The position numbers and the translations under genes were made by a program. Source: Lachnospiraceae bacterium (lineage in GTDB: Bacteria > Bacillota > Clostridia > Lachnospirales > Lachnospiraceae). Taken from it: a DNA stretch of 42,137 nt. The stretch spans positions 1-42,137 of the forward strand of contig JAGAQJ010000032.1 in the NCBI GenBank assembly GCA_017622845.1, given 5' to 3'. Of this stretch, positions 24,071 to 32,492 are shown one piece after another (the first letter of the stretch is position 1; each line of letters begins with the position of its first letter). The notes below the pieces were generated by a model, which ran no database searches, had not been told where the DNA came from, and was given only the letters and a program-made list of their open reading frames with translations.

Positions 24071-24961
24071 TTACCTGGCATCTTTTCGCCGGGCCGCCCT
24101 GTAGTCTGCGGAAAGAAACCACATCGCTGCGGCACTCACTGCTATGGCTGCCACGCAGAATACTGCCGACTGGCAGAACTCCGGAAGCACGCCCAGTACA
24201 AATGACATCAGATTATAAAACAGATGCATGTAAATACTTGGCAGCACCGAACGGCTCTTTACTGCCACATAGCCAAGCGCGGCTCCGATGGGCAGCACAT
24301 AAATTCCCTGTACCCAGTTCATGTGGAAGATGCCGAACATCACTGCCTGTATGATGATTACTGCCGGAACGGAAAAATACTTCTGCAAATTTTTCAATAT
24401 CAGGCCTCTCATAATGCACTCTTCATTAATCGGCGCAAGAATCACTGCCGCAAGCATTGCCAATGCCTGGCTTCCGCCAAGTGCAGACTCCATAAGCTGA
24501 TTGTAGCTTTCCATTGTCTCAGGGCTGATCACGGAAATGATAATTGCTATCAATAATGCCACGAAATAAAGCCCGAATGCAGAGACGCTAATCATGATAA
24601 CAGGCTTTGCTTTCAGTACCTTCTCTTTCAAATACTGTTTATCTTCCTGCGTCTTCTTCCTGCCCCAAATCAGCCAGTAGAAAAATACGGAGAAAACTGC
24701 CGATATCACAGTCGCCACCACGGTCAGCCAGGTCAGAAATCCGCTGTCTGTCTGAAGGTCATAAAGATACTGCATCAAATATGCCGTATCCCCCTGCATT
24801 TCACCTGCTGCCATAAATGCCGCTGCCGCCATCATGACTCCGCCGACAATCATCTGCAGCAGTATGAACAGTCCCAGTATCACAAAGCTGAGCACAATTC
24901 CGCCCAGAAATTTTTTGACGGGTCCGGGTTTCTTCTCTGTTATGTAATTATTATTTTCCAT
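24071..24961 (-). CDS. CPBP (Abi/CAAX-type) intramembrane metalloprotease
   Basis: This 296-residue, multi-pass membrane protein carries the CPBP motifs: EE (residues 180-181) followed by xxxR (Arg185) in APINEECIMRG, FGIFH at 209-213 and the final H-x-x-x-N in MHLFYN. These residues coordinate the metal and catalysis in Rce1-like proteases. It is about 50 residues longer than many family members because of an N-terminal pair of helices. Bacterial members act on small peptides, protect against self-bacteriocins, or act in regulation; which applies here is unknown. ATG is behind AAGGAG. No bacteriocin gene is next to it. Confidence 0.85.
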   Translation of the reverse strand: MENNNYITEKKPGPVKKFLGGIVLSFVILGLFILLQMIVGGVMMAAAAFMAAGEMQGDTAYLMQYLYDLQTDSGFLTWLTVVATVISAVFSVFFYWLIWGRKKTQEDKQYLKEKVLKAKPVIMISVSAFGLYFVALLIAIIISVISPETMESYNQLMESALGGSQALAMLAAVILAPINEECIMRGLILKNLQKYFSVPAVIIIQAVMFGIFHMNWVQGIYVLPIGAALGYVAVKSRSVLPSIYMHLFYNLMSFVLGVLPEFCQSAVFCVAAIAVSAAAMWFLSADYRAARRKDAR

Positions 24962-24986
24962 TTCGTACTCCTTCTTATTATGTCTT

Positions 24987-25071
24987 AAATTGATTGCAGC
25001 GATTCAGTCCCCTTATCGTCTTGACACACCTTGCTGCAAATACGCAGTACTATACTGAACAATCGCAATTT
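24987..25071. repeat. Hairpin repeat between YetA-like and CPBP genes
   Basis: Imperfect arms at 24987-25008 (AAATTGATTGCAGCGATTC) and 25054-25071 (CTGAACAATCGCAATTT) can pair. Its interior, read on the minus strand, shares ACTGCG and GGTGTGT-like stretches with the element at 38560-38697, so the two look related. No coding potential. Confidence 0.45.
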
Positions 25072-25097
25072 ACTGCCATAAAAAGTATCGTACCACA

Positions 25098-27425
25098 TTA
25101 TGGCTTAGCTTGCAATCTGCTTTCCATCAATGCCTTATAGTAAGCTGCAAGCGGTATTAAATTCTGGGCAAAATTTTTAGGACTTATGCTTCCTGCCACC
25201 ACTGCATCTCCATATATTGTTTTTTTGCCTAAAGAACCGCCGGGCTGGTCCTGTACCGCTTTCCGGAAGGTCTGCTCACCATAGCGAAGATACTCCGCAT
25301 CACCAGTCAGCTCGTAAGCAATTGCAAGCGCTTCAAGAAGCAGTGTGTTGCTTCCAAGCCGGTCAAGACTTGGCAGCTCCTTATAATAAAACAGCCCGGT
25401 TCGTTCCATATAGCAGTTTGCAATCAAATCATCCACTGCCCTCAGCATCATCTGACGAAGCTCTTCATCAGGAAATACTCTGTAATACCGCATCAGGCTT
25501 CCCACTGCAATCGATATCATAAAACCTGTGCGAACCACGGTGTTGTCCGTATATGGTGCAAGCCAGCCGCCATATTCCTTCTCCCATGACTTAAAATCCT
25601 GTATAATCTTACGGGATTTCGACAGCCATTTCTCGTCGTGTGTTTCTACATACAATGCTGTCAGGGTCCGAAGCGCCCATCCGGTCTCGCGTGCGCTGAC
25701 TTCCCCTGCATGCGCATACATCGGCGTATCCAAAAGCCTGAGCACATTGTCCCCGATGCCAAGCGCTGTCTCAAGCCCTCTCTCATCTCCCGTAAAATGA
25801 TAATAATCAAGCAGCCCTTCCGCCCATTGGTGAGAGCATACCATCAGTTTTTCACGCGGTATCACATTTCCCTTGCAGTGCCCGTTTGTGTGCTCCCACT
25901 GACCGCCCCAAAACAGCGGCTCTGTGCTGTAATGACACACGTCAACGTCCATCCAGTGGCTTGCTGCCGCAATATTATAGTCCAGAAATCTTCTGGTGCC
26001 GTTGCGCACATAAAGCAGGGCACACGCATGCGGAAAATCATACTCGTTATTGCTCCATACAAGCTCACCGCCGCCCCGTCCCTGTGTCGTATAGTTCATA
26101 TCAGGCGCATCGCCGAAGTTCAGCATGCCGTAGGCTCTTGCATGTCCGTCTGCCTTGGCAATCAACGCCTGCTCCGCTTCCATATCATAATGCTGCGTAA
26201 AAATGTCCATATAACAGCCGGAGTCTCTGTGTACCTCAGGTTTTACATAAGGTCTGTCCGGCATCTGATAAATCAGACTTCTATTGTCAAGCTCCGCAAG
26301 CGGCACATCCGCTTTGTGAAAATGAAGCAGAATTTTCTGTTCCCTTGACATTCCTGATTCCATCACGACCCGACCAACGCCTTCGGGCACAAGCATCACG
26401 CGGATGCCGTTTCTGTCTGCCTGTACTGCTTTCGGGTAATTCTGCTGTGCCTGAAAAACAGTCGCACAGATTCCCCCGCTTTCATCCGTGCGGTCTGCAA
26501 AAAATGTGCCGTAAAAGACCTCGGCAAAATGCTCATTAGACTCATAGACCAGGCTTTTGTCATCAATAATTTTGGTAACTGCTGCACCTGCTTTTCCAAT
26601 CTCAAAATCCGTCTTATAGTTGGACCTCGCTACACAAGTCCGTATTTCTGACACTGGTGTCATATTCTCTATTTCCTGAAGCCCTGACGTTCCCAATGCC
26701 TTATAAACTTCCTGATTCTGTTCGGGCGCATTTCTGACGCTAATGTCATTTATTGCATCTGTCTCAAACACCAGTGACGCCACATGAAGCTGCTGCGGCG
26801 TCGTATTAATAATGCGGTAGGACAGCTCCACCCATGGCTTGCCTGCATATGCTGTCAGCTTTAGTTCAAAAGCTGCCGGGTATGCTGCTTTCGGACTGAT
26901 ATTGGTTCCTTTGACCTTTAAAACCGTACATACCGCTCCGCTCTCGACAATCTGCCATTTTCCCGTCTTGATATCATATGTTCTCCCCTCGCCGTCTGTC
27001 AGCACGGGGCCTTTAAAACAGGTACGCTCATAACGCCTTCCTTCCGCTTCCAGCCATGCAAAGATGCAATCGCTGTCATGCTCCACGCAGAATGAAGCCG
27101 CCCCTGTGTCAACTGTAATCTGCTTTTCATCCGCAGTTACCTGAATACATTCTCCGCTCCGGTCTGCCTCCGCATGATAGTCGCATTGCAGTACCACTCC
27201 CTTATTGGCAGGCAAATCTGCCAAAAAGCGTAAAAACATAAACCGGACAGAACCATCCTGATGCCTCGAGGTAATCTTTTTCTGAAGCGGAAGAGGCTTT
27301 CCATCCTGATATACCGCTACTTTGTCGATATCTGTCAGCTCGCCCTGCTTTACAGGAATACCGATTGCCAACGGCTCCCTGATTCTCGGGTATCGGTACA
27401 GCTTGTCCACATGAATCTCAATCAT
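25098..27425 (-). CDS. YetA/PcRGLX-like (PL26-type) RIFT-barrel protein
   Basis: This 775-residue protein has no signal peptide. The N-terminal region (residues 1-90) shows the YetA-like RIFT barrel pattern: PLAIGIPVKQGEL, then an HQDGSVRFMFLRF strand equivalent to the 'wpDGSikW' motif. The middle (about 100-330) is beta-sandwich; residues 400-770 are an (alpha/alpha)-toroid with many aromatic/acidic motifs (WMDVDVCHYSTEP, HQWAEGLLDYYHFTG, ARETGWALRTLTALY). This is the arrangement of PL26 rhamnogalacturonan exolyases such as PcRGLX, so it likely acts on rhamnogalacturonan oligomers in the cytoplasm. Exact substrate is inference. It has its own promoter (27471-27499) and ATG behind AAAGGAGA. 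Confidence 0.75.
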   Translation of the reverse strand: MIEIHVDKLYRYPRIREPLAIGIPVKQGELTDIDKVAVYQDGKPLPLQKKITSRHQDGSVRFMFLRFLADLPANKGVVLQCDYHAEADRSGECIQVTADEKQITVDTGAASFCVEHDSDCIFAWLEAEGRRYERTCFKGPVLTDGEGRTYDIKTGKWQIVESGAVCTVLKVKGTNISPKAAYPAAFELKLTAYAGKPWVELSYRIINTTPQQLHVASLVFETDAINDISVRNAPEQNQEVYKALGTSGLQEIENMTPVSEIRTCVARSNYKTDFEIGKAGAAVTKIIDDKSLVYESNEHFAEVFYGTFFADRTDESGGICATVFQAQQNYPKAVQADRNGIRVMLVPEGVGRVVMESGMSREQKILLHFHKADVPLAELDNRSLIYQMPDRPYVKPEVHRDSGCYMDIFTQHYDMEAEQALIAKADGHARAYGMLNFGDAPDMNYTTQGRGGGELVWSNNEYDFPHACALLYVRNGTRRFLDYNIAAASHWMDVDVCHYSTEPLFWGGQWEHTNGHCKGNVIPREKLMVCSHQWAEGLLDYYHFTGDERGLETALGIGDNVLRLLDTPMYAHAGEVSARETGWALRTLTALYVETHDEKWLSKSRKIIQDFKSWEKEYGGWLAPYTDNTVVRTGFMISIAVGSLMRYYRVFPDEELRQMMLRAVDDLIANCYMERTGLFYYKELPSLDRLGSNTLLLEALAIAYELTGDAEYLRYGEQTFRKAVQDQPGGSLGKKTIYGDAVVAGSISPKNFAQNLIPLAAYYKALMESRLQAKP

Positions 27426-27470
27426 TTCCCGTCTCCTTTCTGCACTAAAACCTCCTAATCCCTTTCTTCC

Positions 27471-27499
27471 ACTATAAAAGACTCACTTTCTTTTGTCAA
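27471..27499 (-). promoter_or_regulatory. Sigma-A promoter of the YetA-like gene
   Basis: On the minus strand TTGACA (27494-27499) and TATAGT (27471-27476) are separated by 17 bp, an almost ideal housekeeping promoter. The start codon is 46 bp downstream of the -10 box. No obvious operator overlaps it. Confidence 0.75.
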
Positions 27500-27528
27500 C
27501 GAAATCCCTGTCGGCCGGGATTTGCTGC

Positions 27529-27674
27529 GTTACAGTTCAGCCTTTTATGCATTCTTATCCGGACGAAAACTGCAGATAGTATCCTGCAGTTTTCTGTTCA
27601 GTGGAACCATAAAATGGAACAGTTGTCAGTACACAGAAGGTCGGCTAAAATAATCCATACGGCTAAACTGTTAC
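27529..27674. repeat. Palindromic repeat element, compact copy (146 bp)
   Basis: The ends GTTACAGTTCAGCC (27529-27542) and GGCTAAACTGTTAC (27661-27674) are inverted with 12 of 14 matches. Inside are an AAAACTGCAG-type hairpin (27567-27594 area), TTCTGTTCAGTGGAACC and ACACAGAAGGTCGGC, all also present in the long copy at 35254-35827. The two large inner palindromes of the long copy are here reduced to a short hairpin and a short junction. Confidence 0.65.
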
Positions 27675-27703
27675 TTTGCCGCTGCGGATTCTTATTTTCA
27701 GGA

Positions 27704-27732
27704 TAGCCACATTTGATTTTTTGGTATATACT
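27704..27732 (+). promoter_or_regulatory. Possible promoter of the anion permease gene
   Basis: TAGCCA (27704-27709), 17 bp, then TATACT (27727-27732), with TGG just before the -10. Start codon is at 27763. The -35 match is modest (4 of 6). Confidence 0.3.
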
Positions 27733-27762
27733 GTATTCAGTTACAGAAAGGACTTATTTACT

Positions 27763-28917
27763 ATGGATGCATTTTTCAAACAGCTCATGAACATTATCAA
27801 AAAGGAAACGGTCTTGTCAGCCGCTTTCATGCTGGCTGCCATTTCTTCCTTCATCGTTCCCCCCGGCCCCCAATATTTCTCTTATATCGACTGGAACACG
27901 CTGCTGCTTCTGTTCAGCCTGATGGCTGTTATGGCAGGCTTTCAAAAGCTTGGCGTTTTCAGGATAGCGGGAAGTCAATTATTGTCAAAAACCGTTAATA
28001 CAAGGCAGCTTCTTCTGATTCTTGTATTTCTGCCCTTTTTCTTTAGTATGTTTATCACAAATGATGTTGCATTGATTACTTTTGTTCCTTTTGCCATCAT
28101 TGTACTCCGCCTTTCAGGGCAGGAAAAGCTGCTCGTTCCGCTTGTCGTGATGCAGACAATTGCCGCAAACCTCGGCAGTATGCTCACACCGATGGGCAAT
28201 CCCCAGAACCTTTACCTGTATGCCAAATCCGGAATGCCGCTTATGGCTTTCCTGCAGCTCATGCTTCCCTATACGATTGCATCAGGGCTGTGCCTGCTTT
28301 CGGTAATTTTTATCATGAAATCCGAAGCTCTGGCATGCAATGCTTTGTCTGCTGCTGCCTTATCCGGCACTGATATGCCCGCAGGAAACAATTTTCAGAC
28401 GCGCCCGAAACTAATCTGCTTCTGCATCGGCTTCCTGCTGTGTCTGCTCTGCGTGGCAAAGGTGTTAACTCCTATTGTTCCTGCTGTAATTATATTTTTA
28501 TACTTATTATTCACAGACAAGACCCTGCTCAAAAAAGTGGATTATTCACTTCTGGGAACTTTTCTCTGCTTTTTTATTTTTATCGGAAATATGGGAAACA
28601 TTGAGCGCTTCTGTACTCTGCTTGAAAATGTCATCACAGGTCATGAACGCATCATCACTGTGCTTGCAAGCCAGATAATCAGCAACGTGCCTGCCGCTTT
28701 GCTGCTTTCAGGCTTTACAGACGAATGGCACGCGCTGATAATCGGCTCCAATCTTGGAGGGCTTGGCACGCTCATAGCTTCCATGGCAAGCCTGATTTCT
28801 TACAAGCAAATCGCAAAGGAATATCCGGAATCCCGGAAAAAATATTTTCAATGCTTCACCTTTGCGAATGCTGCAATGCTTGCTGTCCTGCTTGTGATGT
28901 CTGTTTTGATATCGTGA
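27763..28917 (+). CDS. ArsB/NhaD/SLC13-superfamily anion or citrate permease
   Basis: The 384-residue reading starts at the ATG at 27763, which has AAAGGA 10 nt upstream; a longer ORF start at 27676 has no ribosome site. The protein is a typical ion-transporter superfamily member with about ten helices and two marker segments: FITNDVALITFVPFAI (residues about 90-105) and a second MLTPMGNPQNLYLY (about 142-155), the pair of helical hairpin loops that hold substrate and Na+/H+. The C-terminal half repeats the order (ISNVPAALLLSGF, GSNLGGLGTLIASM). It is one of only two well-supported genes on the plus strand. The 3' end overlaps the lipoprotein gene convergently by 62 bp. Dicarboxylate, citrate or arsenite as substrate cannot be told apart. 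Confidence 0.85.
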   Translation: MDAFFKQLMNIIKKETVLSAAFMLAAISSFIVPPGPQYFSYIDWNTLLLLFSLMAVMAGFQKLGVFRIAGSQLLSKTVNTRQLLLILVFLPFFFSMFITNDVALITFVPFAIIVLRLSGQEKLLVPLVVMQTIAANLGSMLTPMGNPQNLYLYAKSGMPLMAFLQLMLPYTIASGLCLLSVIFIMKSEALACNALSAAALSGTDMPAGNNFQTRPKLICFCIGFLLCLLCVAKVLTPIVPAVIIFLYLLFTDKTLLKKVDYSLLGTFLCFFIFIGNMGNIERFCTLLENVITGHERIITVLASQIISNVPAALLLSGFTDEWHALIIGSNLGGLGTLIASMASLISYKQIAKEYPESRKKYFQCFTFANAAMLAVLLVMSVLIS

Positions 28918-30217
28918 ACGGCTCCAATCCGTCTGCCGAATACCTGCATGATGCATTCCACAAAATCCACTCCTCGTATCCTGCATCATAGACTGCCTTT
29001 ATCTGCTCCTTTATCTGCTTTCCTCCATAGGAAATGTGCCCCTCTACCCAAGAGGCAGTGAATGCCTGCAGCCACGGACGCACGGTTGCACAATGCTCCC
29101 CTGCATTTTCGCCTAACACCTTTTTGGACAGCAAAAGTGCCTCATATACCGTATCATGCGGATGCGCATCGGGCACATCAAAGCCAAATACCCCCTTTGC
29201 GTAATGTGACGGGTAGACCATGGGACTTAATACATCTAAAATTTCGCCAAGCTCAGCATAGTTTTGTCCGACTCGTTCGATATCCGTCTGACTGTCGATA
29301 ACCGTACCAAACAAGTCGGCACCGACAACAACATTTTTCTCATGGAGCTGCTCACAGGCATATGACAAAAAATCAGATATCGCCTGCTCCTTGGAATAAA
29401 CTGTCATATCCACCTTGTAATCGGCTGCCTCTGCATCTTTTCCTATCGGAAAACGGACATAGTCAAACTGCACTTCGTCAAATCCAACCGCTGAAGCTGC
29501 CTGCGCAATCTCTGTCAGATAATTCCAGACCTTCTTATCATAAGGATTCACCCATGCCAGACCATATGCATCTGTGACCGCCCTGCCGTCCGGCTTTTTC
29601 AGCGCCGAGTCAGTATGATTCTGTGCAAATACGGGGTCCTTAAAGCACACAATTCTTGCAATCGTATAGATATTGTGCTCCTTTAAGGTGGTCATGAGCG
29701 CATTGATGTCTTTGATGTAGGCAACGCCGTTTTCCATCTCATTGACAGAGTCCGTCTGCATTTTCCATGTAATCTCTCCATTATCGTTTTTCACGTCAAT
29801 TACCATGGCGTTAATCTCCGTCTCATCTGCCAGAGTAATCAGGTCGTTCATGCGCTCACTTCCGGCGACCGGCCCTGTCACATAAATACCTTTTACTTTC
29901 GGTCTGTCTATCTTATTTTCCTCTGCCGCGCCGGTTTCTCCGGCTTGTGTCTGCATCCCGGAGATGTCCGGGGTGTCCTGTTCATGCAAGGTTTCCTCCT
30001 GATCTGCAGTTTTCTCCTGATTCGGGGTTTCTCCCTGACTCAAAGTCTCCGACTGGCTCAGGCTTTCTCCCTTATTTGCTGTCTCCAACTGGTTCAAAGC
30101 TTCCGTCATTTCTGTATTTTCCAGGACTTCTGCTGTCTCCTGATTGAACGCAAACTCTGCTTCCTTTTGACCGCATGCCGTCACACCGGGCAGCAGCATA
30201 CCTATTATCAGAAGCAA
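28856..30217 (-). CDS. DUF4015 putative glycoside hydrolase lipoprotein
   Basis: The protein is 453 residues from the TTG at 30217. It has a hydrophobic start and a lipobox ending GVTAC (Cys about residue 15). Residues about 40-80 contain a linker of near-hexameric repeats ending ET/ES/DT (QSET, QGET, QEET, EQDT). From about residue 102 the DUF4015 TIM barrel follows: KGIYVTGPVAGS, INAMVIDVKNDNGEITW, TIARIVCFKDP, GFDEVQFDYVRFP, VVGADLFGT and VLSPMVYPSHY. These barrels resemble polysaccharide-cleaving enzymes acting in the cell wall. The start is odd: TTG lacks a ribosome site, whereas GTGAAGAATTAC just upstream has one in another frame, so a frameshift or an ATT start (30247) may exist. Confidence 0.8.
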   Translation of the reverse strand: MLLIIGMLLPGVTACGQKEAEFAFNQETAEVLENTEMTEALNQLETANKGESLSQSETLSQGETPNQEKTADQEETLHEQDTPDISGMQTQAGETGAAEENKIDRPKVKGIYVTGPVAGSERMNDLITLADETEINAMVIDVKNDNGEITWKMQTDSVNEMENGVAYIKDINALMTTLKEHNIYTIARIVCFKDPVFAQNHTDSALKKPDGRAVTDAYGLAWVNPYDKKVWNYLTEIAQAASAVGFDEVQFDYVRFPIGKDAEAADYKVDMTVYSKEQAISDFLSYACEQLHEKNVVVGADLFGTVIDSQTDIERVGQNYAELGEILDVLSPMVYPSHYAKGVFGFDVPDAHPHDTVYEALLLSKKVLGENAGEHCATVRPWLQAFTASWVEGHISYGGKQIKEQIKAVYDAGYEEWILWNASCRYSADGLEPFTISKQTSQAGQQALQHSQR

Positions 30218-30320
30218 TTGTATTTTACTGTATGTTCTGTTCGTAATTCTTCACACCTTTTATCATTTATTTCAGGAGGTGTCACCCCCCCTAATAAGAT
30301 GCAAGCGTCTTGCAATCACA

Positions 30321-30932
30321 TCATTCCATTGGCGTACTCTCAGAAGTCATCGCCATATCTGAAACACCGTCCACTGACGCTGTTCCCGTCATATCCGGCA
30401 TACCGATATTTGCTTCTGCATTTTCCGCCTTGCCCTGTGGGTCATATTCCTTTTTATCTTTCTCGTCCTCCCACAGAGAATCATATTCTTCCTTTTTCTT
30501 ATGCTTGTTAAGCATCGCCATGTTTTTGGCACACAGGTATACCTCCATGCTGTATTCCATCAGCTTTTTTTCATCGGTGGCAGGCACCTTTGCCCCTTTT
30601 GCAATGCGTCTTGCCACCTCCATGAGCTTTGCCATATCCATACCATATTCCTGCATGGCATCACCCTGCTGTCTTGTCACTTCTGCGTTCCATACTGCGG
30701 CATACTGCTCTGACAAAGAGTCCAATATCTCCTGATTTTCCTCAAACTTCTGTGTGAGGGCACCGATAGAAAGCTCTAAGGTTGCCGCTTCATTTGCATA
30801 GATTTCTTTTCCGTTTACCGTGGTATTGGCTTTCTTTTCAAGTTCTTCCTTTTGCTTTAAAAGCTTCTTTTTCTGCTCCTGAAGCAAATATCGCTGCGCC
30901 TGATACTGCTTCTGTGCTTCACCGATTTTCAT
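30321..30932 (-). CDS. Coiled-coil protein of unknown function
   Basis: This 203-residue soluble protein starts behind a GGGATGTGGTG site. Residues 1-35 and 47-75 are heptad-rich (KQYQAQRYLLQEQKKKLLK), separated by a KANTTVNGKEIY turn; the middle (90-145) is helical with KLMEVARRIAKG and MEVYLCAKNMAM. The C-terminus, after residue 150, is very acidic/Met-rich and likely disordered. No signal peptide, no transmembrane helix. I do not recognise the family; genes of this general shape occur as single copies in Lachnospiraceae. It lies 73-103 bp from the DUF4015 gene, depending on the latter's start, and may share its transcript. Confidence 0.6.
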   Translation of the reverse strand: MKIGEAQKQYQAQRYLLQEQKKKLLKQKEELEKKANTTVNGKEIYANEAATLELSIGALTQKFEENQEILDSLSEQYAAVWNAEVTRQQGDAMQEYGMDMAKLMEVARRIAKGAKVPATDEKKLMEYSMEVYLCAKNMAMLNKHKKKEEYDSLWEDEKDKKEYDPQGKAENAEANIGMPDMTGTASVDGVSDMAMTSESTPME

Positions 30933-31083
30933 ATCACCACATCCCTTTGATTTTGCTGCACTTCCATGTGTTATTATTTATATCGGCTTTTATTGCAAAA
31001 GTTATAGCGAATCTCTGAATGACATATCTGAATATTCTGCAATTTCTTCTTTTGTCAGCTTACCTTACCCGTTTGGCGATTCC

Positions 31084-31311
31084 ATGCTGGGCTTCTGGCA
31101 AAACTGGAGTTTCGATTACAAAATACCAGGAGAGCAGCTGCGGTGGATTGGTGAGAACGTGTTCCCTCAAAAGTATTTCTTCAACGGCCGCGGTTATTCC
31201 TTCACTGGCTTTCAGTTGGAGTGGCTGAGACATTCGGAACGTATTCCGAACTGGGTGGAGTGCTCAATCCCGATGGAAAAATGGCAAAAAGACGGGCAAA
31301 AAGCAATTTGA
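31084..31311 (+). pseudogene. Possible remnant of a lost gene
   Basis: A plus-strand reading frame is open from about 30961 to a TGA at 31309-31311, with one internal ATG at 31084 and no ribosome site. Its aromatic-rich, protein-like sequence (DSMLGFWQNWSFDYKI, NGRGYSFTGFQLEW) is unlike a random antisense shadow, and no minus-strand gene covers it. The interval 30933-31359 otherwise contains only the terminator at 31287-31338. I do not recognise a family; a 3' gene fragment is the best guess. Confidence 0.3.
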
Positions 31312-31338
31312 TATCAAATGGCTTCTTGCCCGTCTTTT
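31287..31338. terminator. Bidirectional terminator downstream of ddh
   Basis: Arms AAAAGACGGGC (31287-31297) and GCCCGTCTTTT (31328-31338) pair perfectly and the stem continues through an imperfect AAGC/GCTT and ATTTGATATCAAAT core. T runs follow on both strands, strongest on the minus strand where ddh ends 22 bp earlier. Confidence 0.8.
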
Positions 31339-31359
31339 GATTCACTTCAATTACAGTGC

Positions 31360-32346
31360 CTACAGCATGGAAGCTCTTAACTCCTCACCGCTCTTTGCGC
31401 TTAAATATGCAGGTGCAATATCAAATACGGTCTTGCATCCGCTCTGTCCTTCCTGCGAGAGACGGTGTGCCGCTCTTGCATATGCAATCAGGACGCTTGC
31501 CGTAAACTCAGGGTTGGAATCAAGCTTTAAGCTGTATTCGATTAAGTGCCTGTTCTCTTTTTCCCAGCCGGTCACGCCGCTTCTAAGAACAAAACCGCCA
31601 TGAGGAATACCGCTGTGGTTTGCCATCAGCTCCTCCTCGCTGATAAAATGTACTGTCGTGTCATAATCCGCAAAATAATTCGGCATGGTCTTGATTTCCT
31701 GTTCTACCTTTGCCGCATCTGCGCCCTCCTCCAAGACAACAAAGCACTCTCTTGTGTGCTTTTCTCTTGTCGTAAGCTCCGGATTGCTTCCGGAACGTGC
31801 TGCTTCCAGCGCCTTCTCGACAGGAATCGTATATTGCTTTGCATTCTTAACGCCCTCAATGCGGCGGATTGCATCGGAATGTCCCTGACTTACACCTTTA
31901 CCCCAGAACGTGTAATCCTTTCCCTCCGGTAAAATCGCATTGGCATACAAACGGTTGAGTGAGAACATTCCCGGGTCCCAGCCCACTGAAATAATACCGA
32001 TGTGTGCGCTTTCCTTTGCTGCGGCATCCACATTTGCAAAGTGCTCAGGAATCCGTGCATGTGTATCAAAGCTGTCGATTACGTTGAAGTACTTCACATA
32101 CTCCGGTGTCTGCTTTGGTAAATCCGTAGCACTGCCGCCGCATATAATCATAACGTCAATTTTATCCTTCCAGTCTGCCGCATCAGCGATATTGCAAACC
32201 TTTGCCGTGTCTGTGAGGATTGATACAGAAGCCGGGTTCCTGCGCGTAAACACTGCCACAAGCTCCATGTCATCATTCTGCCGGATCGCGCACTCAACAC
32301 CGCGTCCCAAATTTCCATAACCTAATATTCCGATACGTGTACTCAT
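31360..32346 (-). CDS. ddh: meso-Diaminopimelate dehydrogenase
   Basis: This 328-residue enzyme makes meso-diaminopimelate from tetrahydrodipicolinate with NADPH and ammonia, feeding lysine and peptidoglycan synthesis. The Rossmann start (RIGILGYGNLGRGVE, residues 4-18) and the family segments VIDSFDTHARIP, ISVGWDPGMFSLNR, FWGKGVSQGHSDAIRRI and TVHFISEEEL are all present. Length and C-terminus (AYLSAKSGEELR) match the Clostridia enzyme. ATG lies behind ATAGGAGAAA. No other lysine gene is nearby, so it is a single-gene unit with a terminator at its 3' end. The sequence looks fully functional. Confidence 0.95.
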   Translation of the reverse strand: MSTRIGILGYGNLGRGVECAIRQNDDMELVAVFTRRNPASVSILTDTAKVCNIADAADWKDKIDVMIICGGSATDLPKQTPEYVKYFNVIDSFDTHARIPEHFANVDAAAKESAHIGIISVGWDPGMFSLNRLYANAILPEGKDYTFWGKGVSQGHSDAIRRIEGVKNAKQYTIPVEKALEAARSGSNPELTTREKHTRECFVVLEEGADAAKVEQEIKTMPNYFADYDTTVHFISEEELMANHSGIPHGGFVLRSGVTGWEKENRHLIEYSLKLDSNPEFTASVLIAYARAAHRLSQEGQSGCKTVFDIAPAYLSAKSGEELRASML

Positions 32347-32389
32347 TTCATTTTCTCCTATCTCAAACTTCGTGTTTCGTAAATAAACA

Positions 32390-32416
32390 GTAACTATCCG
32401 GTACCCTCATAGTTAC
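32390..32416. repeat. Short palindromic repeat, copy B
   Basis: GTAACTAT (32390-32397) pairs with ATAGTTAC (32409-32416) around CCGGTACCCTC. Copy A at 18119-18146 differs at only a few central positions. Both copies lie upstream of a minus-strand gene, here in the ddh leader. Confidence 0.55.
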
Positions 32417-32418
32417 GG

Positions 32419-32460
32419 GCAAAAATCCATGCAGCCTCCGCTTCGCAGATGGATTTTTGC
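32419..32460 (-). terminator. Terminator downstream of metG-HAD
   Basis: Arms GCAAAAATCCAT (32419-32430) and ATGGATTTTTGC (32449-32460) pair perfectly around an 18-nt loop, about 33 bp past the HAD stop. The minus-strand arm ends in TTTTTGC. It probably ends the metG-HAD transcript. Confidence 0.55.
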
Positions 32461-32492
32461 GGCACTATGCACCGATACTGCATCTTGATATC

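Noticed and set aside
28856-28917. Long overlap of the permease and DUF4015 genes as an annotation error
   Set aside because: Both are convergent with good coding features up to their stops. A 62-bp convergent 3' overlap is acceptable.
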